This document shows, piece by piece, positions 26,561 through 34,551 of a stretch of DNA of 64,000 bases. The stretch comes from Sphingobium lactosutens DS20 (lineage in GTDB: Bacteria > Pseudomonadota > Alphaproteobacteria > Sphingomonadales > Sphingomonadaceae). The position numbers and the translations under genes were made by a program. Below the pieces are notes generated by a model that was not told where the DNA came from, did not search any database, and saw only the letters and a program-made list of their open reading frames with translations. Numbering within the stretch: the stretch's first letter is position 1; each line of letters starts with the position of its first letter. The DNA lies in contig NZ_ATDP01000103.1 in the NCBI RefSeq assembly GCF_000445105.1, positions 124,001 through 188,000 of the forward strand, read 5' to 3'.

Positions 26561-27538
26561 TCAGTCTCCAGTGCTGTGGGGGATGACGAGGTCAGTGACG
26601 GCGTAATCGCCGCCCTCATCGAGCCCGCCGACCTCGGCAACGGTCTCGATCCTGCGGCCGATGCCTCGGCCGGAGATGAGCACCACCATGTCGATCGCTT
26701 CTGCGATCAGGCGGCGCGGCACGGTGACGACACTTTCCGCCACCAGCTGTTCGATGCGGTAGAGCGCGGATCGCGCGCTGTTGGCATGGACGGTGGCGAT
26801 GCCGCCGGGATGGCCAGTGTTCCAGGCCTTAAGCATGTCGAGGGCTTCGCCGCCCCTGACCTCGCCAACGATGATGCGGTCGGGTCTCAACCGTAAGGTC
26901 GAGCGGACGAGATCGGCCATCGTCACGGCGCCGGGCTTCGTTCGCAGCGCCACTGTATCGGGCGCGGCGCATTGTAACTCGCGCGTATCCTCGATCAGGA
27001 TCACCCGCTCGTCGAGTTGAGCCATTTCGGCCAGCAGCGCGTTCGCCAGCGTGGTCTTGCCCGACGAGGTGCCGCCCGCGATGAGGATGTTGCGCCGGTC
27101 GACGACGGCTTTGGCGAGCACCACGGCGACTTCAGCACGCATGATGCCGTCGGCCACATAGTCAGCGAGGCGGTGGATGCGGACAGCCGGCTTGCGGATG
27201 GCGAAGCATGGCGCCGACGCTACCGGCGGGAGCAGACCTTCGAAGCGTTCGCCACCGTCAGGTAGTTCGGCACTGATGATCGGCGCGTCGGCATGGATCT
27301 CTGCGCGCACATGGCTGGCGACGAGACGCACGATCCGCTCTGCCTCGGCCACTTCCAGCCGGGCGCTGGTCTCGATCCGGCCTTCGCCAAGACGGTCGAG
27401 CCGCAGCACGCCATCCGGGTTAACCATGATCTCAATGACAAGCGGATCGGCGAGCGCGGCGGCAATGGCCGGTCCCATGGCGGTGCGCAGCATGGCGCTG
27501 CGACGGTCGCGTGACTGTGCCCCAAGCGCGCCGCTCAT
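26561..27538 (-). CDS. trbB: TrbB/VirB11 traffic ATPase
   Basis: 325 residues. Walker A GGTSSGKTTLANALL, Asp box VILIEDTRELQCAAPDTVAL, Walker B-type LRPDRIIVGEVRGGEALDML and the His box GHPGGIATVHANSARSALYR are all present, as in hexameric VirB11 ATPases that switch the secretion system between pilus assembly and DNA transfer. Overlaps copG by 4 bases. Confidence 0.95.
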   Translation of the reverse strand: MSGALGAQSRDRRSAMLRTAMGPAIAAALADPLVIEIMVNPDGVLRLDRLGEGRIETSARLEVAEAERIVRLVASHVRAEIHADAPIISAELPDGGERFEGLLPPVASAPCFAIRKPAVRIHRLADYVADGIMRAEVAVVLAKAVVDRRNILIAGGTSSGKTTLANALLAEMAQLDERVILIEDTRELQCAAPDTVALRTKPGAVTMADLVRSTLRLRPDRIIVGEVRGGEALDMLKAWNTGHPGGIATVHANSARSALYRIEQLVAESVVTVPRRLIAEAIDMVVLISGRGIGRRIETVAEVGGLDEGGDYAVTDLVIPHSTGD

Positions 27539-27936
27539 GACGGCTCACCATCGCCAGCCGGAGTGTCGATCGACCGACCAGTCGCAAGCTGTCGTCCCAC
27601 CTGATCGACGAAACGGCGGAAGCGCTCGCGCCCGACCACCTGTGCAGCCTTGTCCGCCTCGGGCAGCGGCGCCGTCACAGTCAGCTGATAGCGGACGAAC
27701 AGCGACAGGGTTTCGAGAAGCACGGTTGCGTCGCGCTCGATACGTCCCAGCTGATTGCTGAGCCGGTCGAGCCGGTGCTTGAGCAGGTCATCGACTTCGC
27801 GGGTGGCGCGGCGATTGAGATATTCGCGCAGGGCGTCGGAGATGATCGCGGACTTCGACGTGCCCGGTTTCGATGCCAGCATGTCGAGACGGGCGGTAAG
27901 TTCCTCGTCGAGATAGAGATGATGGCGTGGTTTCAC
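27535..27936 (-). CDS. CopG/RHH-type regulator of the transfer operon
   Basis: 133 residues. The N-terminal 45 residues (HHLYLDEELTARLDMLASKP, GTSKSAIISDALREYLNRR) form a ribbon-helix-helix domain; the rest is helical and may oligomerise. A CopG gene between traG and trbB is the standard arrangement in alphaproteobacterial ICEs, where it probably autoregulates the operon. The role is inferred from position. Confidence 0.85.
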   Translation of the reverse strand: MKPRHHLYLDEELTARLDMLASKPGTSKSAIISDALREYLNRRATREVDDLLKHRLDRLSNQLGRIERDATVLLETLSLFVRYQLTVTAPLPEADKAAQVVGRERFRRFVDQVGRQLATGRSIDTPAGDGEPS

Positions 27937-27950
27937 TGCCGTTCTCCCCG

Positions 27951-29990
27951 TCAGAAGTTCGGCAGCAGATCGTCGCCGCGATCCGTGCTCTCGTTAATGC
28001 CATAGGCACGCTGGACCGGGTTCAGATTGCGCAGACGGTCCATGGCGCGTCGGTCGGCGACCTCGTCGCTCTCGTCGTCGGTGCCGGGGGCGGCATCGCG
28101 CTCCGTCTCATCCGGGGCCGGGGCCTGCTCCTCGGCGAGGCCGGGATGGCGCTCACGCTGAAGACCACCCTCCGCCTCCGCGAAAGCATCGGCATCGTCC
28201 GTGGATGCAGCAGCGAGGCCATCATGGGGACTGCGGACTTCGATTCCCCAGTCGTCAGCGCGGGATTCCGGCCGATCCTGATAGGGGCCATCACTAAGCA
28301 CTGGCGGCGGCATCACGCGCGCGGCAAAGTTGCGGTCCTCATAGTAGCGCAGCTTCTTTGCCCGGATCGGCGCCAGCCCCGAGACCATCACCAGTTCATC
28401 GGCGGGCGACAGTTGCATGACCTCGCCGGGCGTCAGCAGCGGCCGGGCTGTCTCCTGTCGCGACACCATGACATGGCTGAGCCAGGGCGCGAGCCGATGC
28501 CCGGCATAGTTGCGCTGCGCGCGCAGTTCGGTCGCGGTGCCGAGCGCATCGCTGATCCGTTTGGCCGTGCGTTCATCGTTCGAGCTGAAGGCGATGCGGA
28601 CGTGGCAATTGTCGAGGATGGCGTTGCTCTCGCCATAGGCCTTGCTGATCTGGTTCAGGCTCTGCGCGATGAGGTAGGCGCGGATGCCATAGCCGGCCAT
28701 GAAGGCGAGCGCGGTCTCGAAGAAGTCGAGGCGGCCCAGTGCCGGGAATTCGTCCAGCATCATCAGCAACTGGTGCTTGCGGCTCTTACGGGGATCGCCC
28801 TCCAGCCGCTCGGTCAGGCGGCGGCCAATCTGGTTCAGGACCAGCCGGACCAGCGGCTTGGTCCGCGAGATGTCCGAGGGCGGAATGACGAGGTAGAGCG
28901 ACACCGGCGCCCTGGCATCGACGAGATCGGCGATGCGCCAGTCGCAAGCGGATGTCGTCTGCGCCACGGTCGGATCACGGTAGAGGCCAAGGAACGACAT
29001 CGCCGTGGAGAGCACGCCGGACCGCTCGTTCTCGCTCTTGTTCAGCACTTCGCGCGCGGCGCTGGCGACGACGGGATGGACCTGGGGATGCTTGGACGTG
29101 CCCAGATGATTTGTCGCCATCATGCGGCGCAGGGTGCTGGCAAAGCTGCGCTGGGGATCGGAGAGAAAGGTGGCGACGCGCGCCAGCGTCTTCTCTTCCT
29201 CGGCATAGAGGACATGGAGAATGGCGCCGACCAGCAATGAGTGACTGGTTTTTTCCCAGTGCGAACGCCGCTCCAGCCCGCCTTCCGGGTCGACGAGAAT
29301 ATCGGCGATATTCTGCACGTCGCGCACTTCGTCCGGGCCTTTGCGAACCTCCAGAAGCGGATTGTACCGGGCCGAGCGCGGATCGGTCGGGTTGAACAGC
29401 AGGCAGTGCGAAAAGCGCGAGCGCCAGCCGGCGGTCAGTGTCCAGTTCTCGCCCTTGATGTCGTGAACGACGACACTGCCGGTCCAGGACAGGAGAGACG
29501 GCACGACGAGGCCGACGCCCTTGCCCGAGCGGGTCGGCGCAAAGGCCATGATATGCTCAGGGCCGTCATGACGCAGATAGTCGGAGCCGAGCCGGCCGAG
29601 AAAGACACCGGCATCGCGCAGCAGGCCCGCGTTAGCGATCTCGCGCTGCGACGCCCAGCGTGACGAGCCATAAGTGGTGACGTGGCGGTTCTGACGCGCG
29701 CGCCAAAGCGATCCGACGATGGCCGCAGCGCATCCGAGAAATCCGCTAGCCCCGGCCAGCGCGCCAGCCTTGTCGAAGACCTCGGGCGCATAAGCCTCGT
29801 AATGATACCACCATCCGAACAGCTGCCATGGCCGATAGACCGGGATGCCGCACGCGATCGTCCAAGGCGCACCGAGCTGCGCCTGATAGCCCAGCATGGC
29901 GGCGGCCCATTGGGTTCCCGCCCATACGCCCAGCAGGACGATCGCGAAAACGATGAAAATCTGCCCGACTAGCAGCTTGGTGGGGGTCAT
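27951..29990 (-). CDS. traG: TraG/VirD4 type IV coupling protein
   Basis: 679 residues from the ATG at 29990 (MTPTKLLVGQIFIVFAIVLL), which has GGAG and AAGG just upstream; a GTG at 30020 in the same frame overlaps the stop of the small upstream gene and is an alternative. Two N-terminal membrane segments, Walker A FAPTRSGKGVGLVVPSLL, Walker B LLMMLDEFPALGRLDF. The coupling protein brings the relaxase-DNA complex to the T4SS. No relaxase gene is present here, so its own substrate is missing unless supplied from elsewhere. Confidence 0.93.
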   Translation of the reverse strand: MTPTKLLVGQIFIVFAIVLLGVWAGTQWAAAMLGYQAQLGAPWTIACGIPVYRPWQLFGWWYHYEAYAPEVFDKAGALAGASGFLGCAAAIVGSLWRARQNRHVTTYGSSRWASQREIANAGLLRDAGVFLGRLGSDYLRHDGPEHIMAFAPTRSGKGVGLVVPSLLSWTGSVVVHDIKGENWTLTAGWRSRFSHCLLFNPTDPRSARYNPLLEVRKGPDEVRDVQNIADILVDPEGGLERRSHWEKTSHSLLVGAILHVLYAEEEKTLARVATFLSDPQRSFASTLRRMMATNHLGTSKHPQVHPVVASAAREVLNKSENERSGVLSTAMSFLGLYRDPTVAQTTSACDWRIADLVDARAPVSLYLVIPPSDISRTKPLVRLVLNQIGRRLTERLEGDPRKSRKHQLLMMLDEFPALGRLDFFETALAFMAGYGIRAYLIAQSLNQISKAYGESNAILDNCHVRIAFSSNDERTAKRISDALGTATELRAQRNYAGHRLAPWLSHVMVSRQETARPLLTPGEVMQLSPADELVMVSGLAPIRAKKLRYYEDRNFAARVMPPPVLSDGPYQDRPESRADDWGIEVRSPHDGLAAASTDDADAFAEAEGGLQRERHPGLAEEQAPAPDETERDAAPGTDDESDEVADRRAMDRLRNLNPVQRAYGINESTDRGDDLLPNF

Positions 29991-30016
29991 GTGCCTTGGC
30001 TCCGACTCGCCGGCCA

Positions 30017-30214
30017 TCACGGCAGCGCAAGTGAAACCAAGGGTGGATCAGGCCAGTTCGAGAGCGTTACATCGGTTACGCTCAGTCCAACCCGCTTAAG
30101 ACGTCCTTTCAACCGCCGACGGGCAAATGACGTTGGTTCCTCATAAGCGGTCCAGCAGCTCGGCGCCCATTCAAGCCGTTTGGCAGCATTATGCTCCCGC
30201 CCAGAATCGGACAT
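30017..30214 (-). CDS. Small hypothetical protein coupled to traG
   Basis: 65 residues, basic (many Arg/Lys), no membrane segment. Its TGA overlaps the possible GTG start of traG (GTGA), which speaks for translation of both from one mRNA. I do not recognise the family. In comparable elements the relaxase gene lies in this direction, so it may also be a scrap left when that region was lost. The next 130 bases (30215-30345) hold nothing recognisable. Confidence 0.35.
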   Translation of the reverse strand: MSDSGREHNAAKRLEWAPSCWTAYEEPTSFARRRLKGRLKRVGLSVTDVTLSNWPDPPLVSLALP

Positions 30215-30345
30215 TCGGATTTGACTGGTGTGGGACTAATCAGTCGTTCCAAGCTCGCCACCCGACCGCCCGCTTTCGCTGACAGAGGACATTCCTGGCT
30301 TACGAGCGTATCAGATCCTCCGTCAGCGGCGCGTTGAAGCCCAAG

Positions 30346-30771
30346 CTACGGGAGCGCGTAACCGACAGTGGCTTGGGCGATAAGGTGGTCCTCATTCCCC
30401 TGCCAGACCCGCACATCGACCGTGGCCAGTCGGCGGCCCAGCTTTAATAATCGGGCGTCTGCAATGATCGTCTCCATTTTGCAGGCGCGGAGGAAGGAGA
30501 TGGACAGACCGTTTGTTACTGCCATCTCCTTTCGCCCATGGTGAGCGATAATCACCGCATAGGCTGCAACATCGGTAAGTGCCATGAGCGTTGGCCCCGA
30601 TACGATCCCTCCGGGCCGACCCATGCTTGAGTTCGGATCGAGGGTCATGCGGACATGCCCAGCTTGAACATCGACCACAGCGCCAAGGGACGCGCGCGTT
30701 TCGCTCGGAAATGCGCCATCGAGAAACTCGGCAAGTTCGCTTAATGACAGACAGGGATTCATGGCATCCAA
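30346..30771 (-). CDS. PaaI-family hotdog thioesterase
   Basis: 141 residues of the hotdog fold. SMGRPGGIVSGPTLMALTDVAAYAVI carries the family's G-G-x-x-x-G-P/helix signature with Asp in the active-site helix, followed by VTNGLSISFLRACKMETIIADARLLKLGRRLATVDV. Members hydrolyse aryl- or acyl-CoA thioesters in the cytoplasm. Start may be the ATG at 30771 or 30762. It is isolated between the conjugation block and a pseudogene, so its pathway is not indicated by neighbours. Confidence 0.8.
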   Translation of the reverse strand: MDAMNPCLSLSELAEFLDGAFPSETRASLGAVVDVQAGHVRMTLDPNSSMGRPGGIVSGPTLMALTDVAAYAVIIAHHGRKEMAVTNGLSISFLRACKMETIIADARLLKLGRRLATVDVRVWQGNEDHLIAQATVGYALP

Positions 30772-30851
30772 TCAATTGAAAAGTTTGGCCTTCAAGACGC
30801 TCATTAGCGGTTGAGGTTGTTCCAACGGAATGAGGTACCCCGTTTCTTCGA

Positions 30852-31592
30852 TTATCGAAAGGGTGGCATCTGGAATGCCGCTAGCCAGCGTTCGGCTCTC
30901 TTCAATTCATACAGGCGCCCTCTTGACTTGAGCGCGCCGGCGGTTGGCAGGATCACCATCACGACGGTGGCGAAGTACGCCTGAAGGATCTGGAGGCGCA
31001 GGCCCATTCCGCCCGAAATCATCGTCGTGGGCCCCACGCCGGACAGGGAGAAAATGCTGGCGATGGTGACGAGGATGACGATGGAGGTGACTGCACCGAA
31101 ACGCCCAAGTCGTAGCGTTGCCAGCATCATCGGCAGAAAGGGCAACGCGAGAAGGGGGATCTGGCCCTAGCCAAACGTGACAGTCGCCACGGCGCACACA
31201 GCCAGCATGATCGCCCATGCCTCTATCGCCCTGATCCGGTCGACGCGTTTCATCCACCTGTTGATGTACCCTCCAAGCAGGAGGATCATCGGCGGGCCGA
31301 ATGCGATCACGCCCACTGCATGGGCGGTGAACCAATCACGCCACGTCGTCCAATAGGGCGCCCGGCCGGCGATATGGACGAACAAGGCCCCGACAAATGC
31401 GACGACCAGCGGAACGGCGATGCCGGCAACGGCTACAAACCAGAGAATCTCGCGAGCGGACAAGAATTGTCCGAAACGGGGATAGGCACGACGGACCATC
31501 CACGCCGCGGCGAAGGCTTCGCCGACATTTGTGATCGCCAGCGGCATGGCGACCTTCCAGCCAAGTCCAAATACCAAGCTGGAAAGCGCCAT
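30852..31592 (-). pseudogene. MASE1-domain sensor protein, broken (internal TAG, no effector domain)
   Basis: One continuous reading frame except for an in-frame TAG at 31167-31169. The upstream part (FGLGWKVAMPLAITNVGEAF ... WRDWFTAHAVGVIAFGPP) and the downstream part (LPFLPMMLATLRLGRFGAVT ... LQILQAYFATVVMVILP) together give the membrane-embedded MASE1 sensor domain. Before the first ATG homology extends slightly without a start, so the N-terminus is also missing; after LKRAERWLAAFQ the frame ends where a PAS, kinase or GGDEF domain should begin. Three separate defects make this a pseudogene. Confidence 0.75.
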
Positions 31593-32012
31593 TGGCTGGA
31601 ATGCGCCGGTGGATGCTGCCGTGAGTTGTCCGGACTGCGCCCACTCAAGCCGTTCGACCGCAATATTACGATGCTTGAAAGCGGACCGCCCGATTATGAC
31701 TGGGCCTGGGACAAACCTGCCATTCAGTTTTGTATTTGCGAGCGGCAGGTTTTGGTTTGGAAACAGACATCGGTAATTTTACCGTCATTGCTCTTTGAAA
31801 CGGGCAGCCTTGGCGGAGAGGCTGGCGGCCCAGCAAGACCCTGGCGATAAAATTATTGAAAGGGTGCACCCCACGGGCCCGCCTCACCTGTCCAGGAACT
31901 ATTAAAAAGATTAAACATCGCCGAAAGCGCGCGATTCTGATCAGGCCACATCTAAGTGGCCAGTCAACTCTGCGATTAGCAGTTTAAGAATCCCTTCGAG
32001 ATGATGTTGTGA
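31593..32012. other. Gene-poor stretch between MASE1 pseudogene and mobA
   Basis: About 420 bases. The first 30 or so probably belong to the decayed MASE1 gene. The rest is more A+T-rich than its neighbours and has no credible gene. It contains TTGGCGGAGAGG at 31810-31821, a 12-base match in the same orientation to the tRNA-Ser fragment at 6007-6018, and a 6-bp hairpin around 31933-31950. Confidence 0.35.
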
Positions 32013-32534
32013 TTATTCAAAAATTTCATGTAGATCTGTAGCTACATTAATGTTTCTCCAGGCGAGATTATCGACTTTTATTAATTGACAGCCTGAGGCG
32101 CTGATCCATGACCGCACGGACCGGTGGCCGCTGACAATATGCGCGTTCAAGCGAGCACATAGCGATGCTGGCCAAATACCCACCATATACTGGTCAGCGA
32201 AACAAACTGGCCCAGTTCCGAGCGAGCGAGCGAGGTCACTTGGAAGTGGATAGGTGTCTAACGGAACTGTCAGAACAGCGTCGAAGCCGTTACGGCGGCC
32301 ATATTCCAAGGCCGCGGCCATGCCCCCCAACGGCCCAAGGCCCGGGCCCGGCACGTCCGGGATGGAGGTCCACTCCAGCCAGCTACGCCCGCACAAGACG
32401 ATATCGTCGACCTGAGGCTGCAAGGCGGCATGGACGTGGTCCAGAAGCGTAACGCCATCAATCCGCGCCATGGCCTTGTCGGAGCCGAAGCGCCGCGACA
32501 TGCCACCTCCAATGATCGCTCCCAGCAGGGCCAT
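32013..32534 (-). CDS. mobA: Molybdenum cofactor guanylyltransferase MobA
   Basis: 173 residues from the ATG at 32534, one base after the moeA stop; a longer frame from 32609 would overlap moeA by 74 bases. The nucleotide-binding start LLGAIIGGGMSRRFGSDKAMA matches the GGxSxRxGxDK signature (Met in place of the common Arg before Ser). It converts Mo-molybdopterin to bis-MGD with GTP, the form used by the nitrate reductase NasA. Last gene of the nirB-nirD-nasA-cobA-moeA-mobA operon. Confidence 0.88.
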   Translation of the reverse strand: MALLGAIIGGGMSRRFGSDKAMARIDGVTLLDHVHAALQPQVDDIVLCGRSWLEWTSIPDVPGPGLGPLGGMAAALEYGRRNGFDAVLTVPLDTYPLPSDLARSLGTGPVCFADQYMVGIWPASLCARLNAHIVSGHRSVRSWISASGCQLIKVDNLAWRNINVATDLHEIFE

Positions 32535-32535
32535 G

Positions 32536-33753
32536 TCAGAAGCGCAGGCATTGTAGAACGGAACCTGCCGGACCGGCAGGCACACCTGCCCGTCGCTCGA
32601 CGAGGACATCCGCTTGCGCCAGCATCATCTGCGCCGACGCCTGCTGGCGTTCAATAGTTCGAACGGTATTGCCCTGCGTCACCCCGCATAAGAACTGATC
32701 CCTGTCGCCGCCTTCCTCCAAAGCAAGGGACGACGCATGGCTGGACCAGCGCAAGGCAGAGGCGAAACCGGCGCCTGACATGGCCGCGATCATCGGCGCC
32801 AGAAACAGACGCGCGGTCGTCAGGGCGGCAGTCGGATTTCCTGGTAGGCCCAGAATGTGAGTCCTGCCGATTCTGCCATACCACAGAGGCTTGCCCGGCT
32901 TCATGGCAACGCCCGCGAAGGCGAGGCGCAGGCCGAGCGGCAGGAGCGCTGCGCGGGCCAGATCCCGATGTCCATGCGATGCGCCCCCCGCCAGCACCAA
33001 AATGTCGGTTTCGGAAAGCGCGGCCTGCGCGGCATCGCGCAGGCTGTCGATCCGGTCGGTCGCGCGTGACATGCCGGTCAGCTTGCCGCCCCATTGCCGC
33101 GCTATCAGCGTCAAAGCTTCGCTTAGACTATCAGGAACGGTATCGGCCTGCATTGCGGCCTTGCCGGGTTCGACCAGTTCGTCGCCATTGGTCATGACAT
33201 GCACGCGCGGCCGGCGCCATACGGTCACACCCTCTACGTCGGCGGCGGCGGTCACGACCATGGCCCGCGCATCCATGCGGGTGCCTGCGGTCAGCAATGT
33301 CTGGCCTCGCGCAAAATCATCGCCGCGCCTGCGGACATGGCCCTTGCCACCCCTGTCCGTCAGTATGACATGTTTCCCGTCGATCATCGCATATTCGCGC
33401 ATGACGACACGGTCGGCACCCGGAGGCATCGGCGCGCCGGTCGATATTCGAACCGCCGTGCCGGGTGGCAACGGCACTGGAAGCGGTCCACCGGCGCCAC
33501 TTTCGCCGGAGAGGCGAAACCGGATGACCCCTTGCGCAAGATCGCGGGAATGCACGGCATATCCGTCCATAGCCGCGCAGTCCCGCCGTGGCGAATCAAT
33601 CCCGGCGACGACATCCCTGGCAAGGACGCGCCGGCCTGCCTTGCCAAGAGGCACGAACTCAAAACCTAGCGGCACGCAACTCTTCCGCACGATCGCCTGC
33701 GCTTCATCGAAGCCAATGGTCGCGGCGCACGCAATGCTGGTTGCTGCGGTCAT
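32536..33753 (-). CDS. moeA: Molybdopterin molybdenumtransferase MoeA
   Basis: 405 residues. Substrate motifs SPRRDCAAMDGYAVHSRDL (the usual P..D.SAMDGYA with Cys for Ser), VRISTGAPMPPGADRVV, and the MoCF-biosynthesis domain with LAGGASHGHRDL (normally GG.S.G..D) and ILGLPGNPTAAL. It inserts molybdate into adenylylated molybdopterin. Placement directly behind the nitrate reductase and cobA shows a cofactor supply dedicated to the nitrate operon. It is 9 bases after cobA. Confidence 0.93.
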   Translation of the reverse strand: MTAATSIACAATIGFDEAQAIVRKSCVPLGFEFVPLGKAGRRVLARDVVAGIDSPRRDCAAMDGYAVHSRDLAQGVIRFRLSGESGAGGPLPVPLPPGTAVRISTGAPMPPGADRVVMREYAMIDGKHVILTDRGGKGHVRRRGDDFARGQTLLTAGTRMDARAMVVTAAADVEGVTVWRRPRVHVMTNGDELVEPGKAAMQADTVPDSLSEALTLIARQWGGKLTGMSRATDRIDSLRDAAQAALSETDILVLAGGASHGHRDLARAALLPLGLRLAFAGVAMKPGKPLWYGRIGRTHILGLPGNPTAALTTARLFLAPMIAAMSGAGFASALRWSSHASSLALEEGGDRDQFLCGVTQGNTVRTIERQQASAQMMLAQADVLVERRAGVPAGPAGSVLQCLRF

Positions 33754-33762
33754 GACGCGGCC

Positions 33763-34551
33763 CTAGTGCGTCATGACATTGTCGGCAACCGCCCCGGCTA
33801 CGACGGTCAGATCGGGTTGCGCCACCGCTTTTCCTATCAGGATCAGCGTCGGGCGATCCTGGGCAAAGGACTCGATCACCAAAGGCAGCAGGTCCAGCCG
33901 GGTTCGCAGCATCTGCTCTTGCGGCAGGGACGCGTCGCACGTGATGAGCGCTGGGGTCGACCCGGGCAAGCCAGCGGCGATCAGGGCGCGACTGAGTTCG
34001 GGCGCGGCATCCCGGCCCATATAGACCGCTAGCGTGCTGGTCGGATCGGCCAGCGCATTCCAGTCCAGATCGAGCGCCTGCCCACGCCGACTGTGCGCGG
34101 TGACGAACTGAACGCGGCGGGCGATACCCCGGAGAGAAAGGGACACGCCCGCCGACGCCGCCACCGCGCTGGCGGCCGTCACGCCGGGGCAAATCCGAAC
34201 GCGCGCGCCGATCGCACGCAGGGCGGACATTTCCTCGGCTGCTCTGGCGAACATGGCTGGGTCGCCGCCCTTCAGGCGCACGATGCGCCTGCCCGCCAGC
34301 GATGCGGCGACCAACATCTGGTCGATCGTCAATTGATCCTTCGAATGGCGGCCGGATCGTTTGCCTACGCTTACCCGCTCGACACTGGAGGGGATCAGGT
34401 CCACCACGCCCGGCCCGACCAGCGCATCATAGAAGACGACCTCTGCCGCTGCGATCAGCTTCTCGGCCTTTCGCGTCAGAAGGTCGGGATCGCCGGGGCC
34501 AGCCCCCACCAGCCACACGTCTCCGGGCGCGATCAGGTCATTCCGCGGCAT
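33763..34551 (-). CDS. cobA: Uroporphyrinogen-III C-methyltransferase (siroheme synthesis)
   Basis: 262 residues from the ATG at 34551 (MPRNDLIAPGDVWLVGAGPG), inside the last codons of nasA (14-base overlap). SAM uroporphyrinogen methyltransferase signatures: VWLVGAGPGDPDLLTRKAEKL, VVFYDALVGPGVV, RLKGGDPAMFARAAEE, GVTAASAVAASAGVSLSLRG. It makes precorrin-2 for siroheme, the prosthetic group of NirB. It lacks the CysG dehydrogenase/ferrochelatase part, so those steps are encoded elsewhere. Confidence 0.93.
   Translation of the reverse strand: MPRNDLIAPGDVWLVGAGPGDPDLLTRKAEKLIAAAEVVFYDALVGPGVVDLIPSSVERVSVGKRSGRHSKDQLTIDQMLVAASLAGRRIVRLKGGDPAMFARAAEEMSALRAIGARVRICPGVTAASAVAASAGVSLSLRGIARRVQFVTAHSRRGQALDLDWNALADPTSTLAVYMGRDAAPELSRALIAAGLPGSTPALITCDASLPQEQMLRTRLDLLPLVIESFAQDRPTLILIGKAVAQPDLTVVAGAVADNVMTH

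Noticed and set aside
27927..29240. 437-codon plus-strand frame opposite traG
   Set aside because: Shadow of the coupling protein gene, which has intact Walker motifs.
31933..31950. GGCCAC/GTGGCC hairpin upstream of the MASE1 remnant
   Set aside because: Only 6 bp with no T-tract and not positioned at any gene end; likely chance.
32535..32609. Longer mobA with start at 32609
   Set aside because: It would overlap moeA by 74 bases, and the extra residues precede the strand that starts the nucleotide-binding fold.
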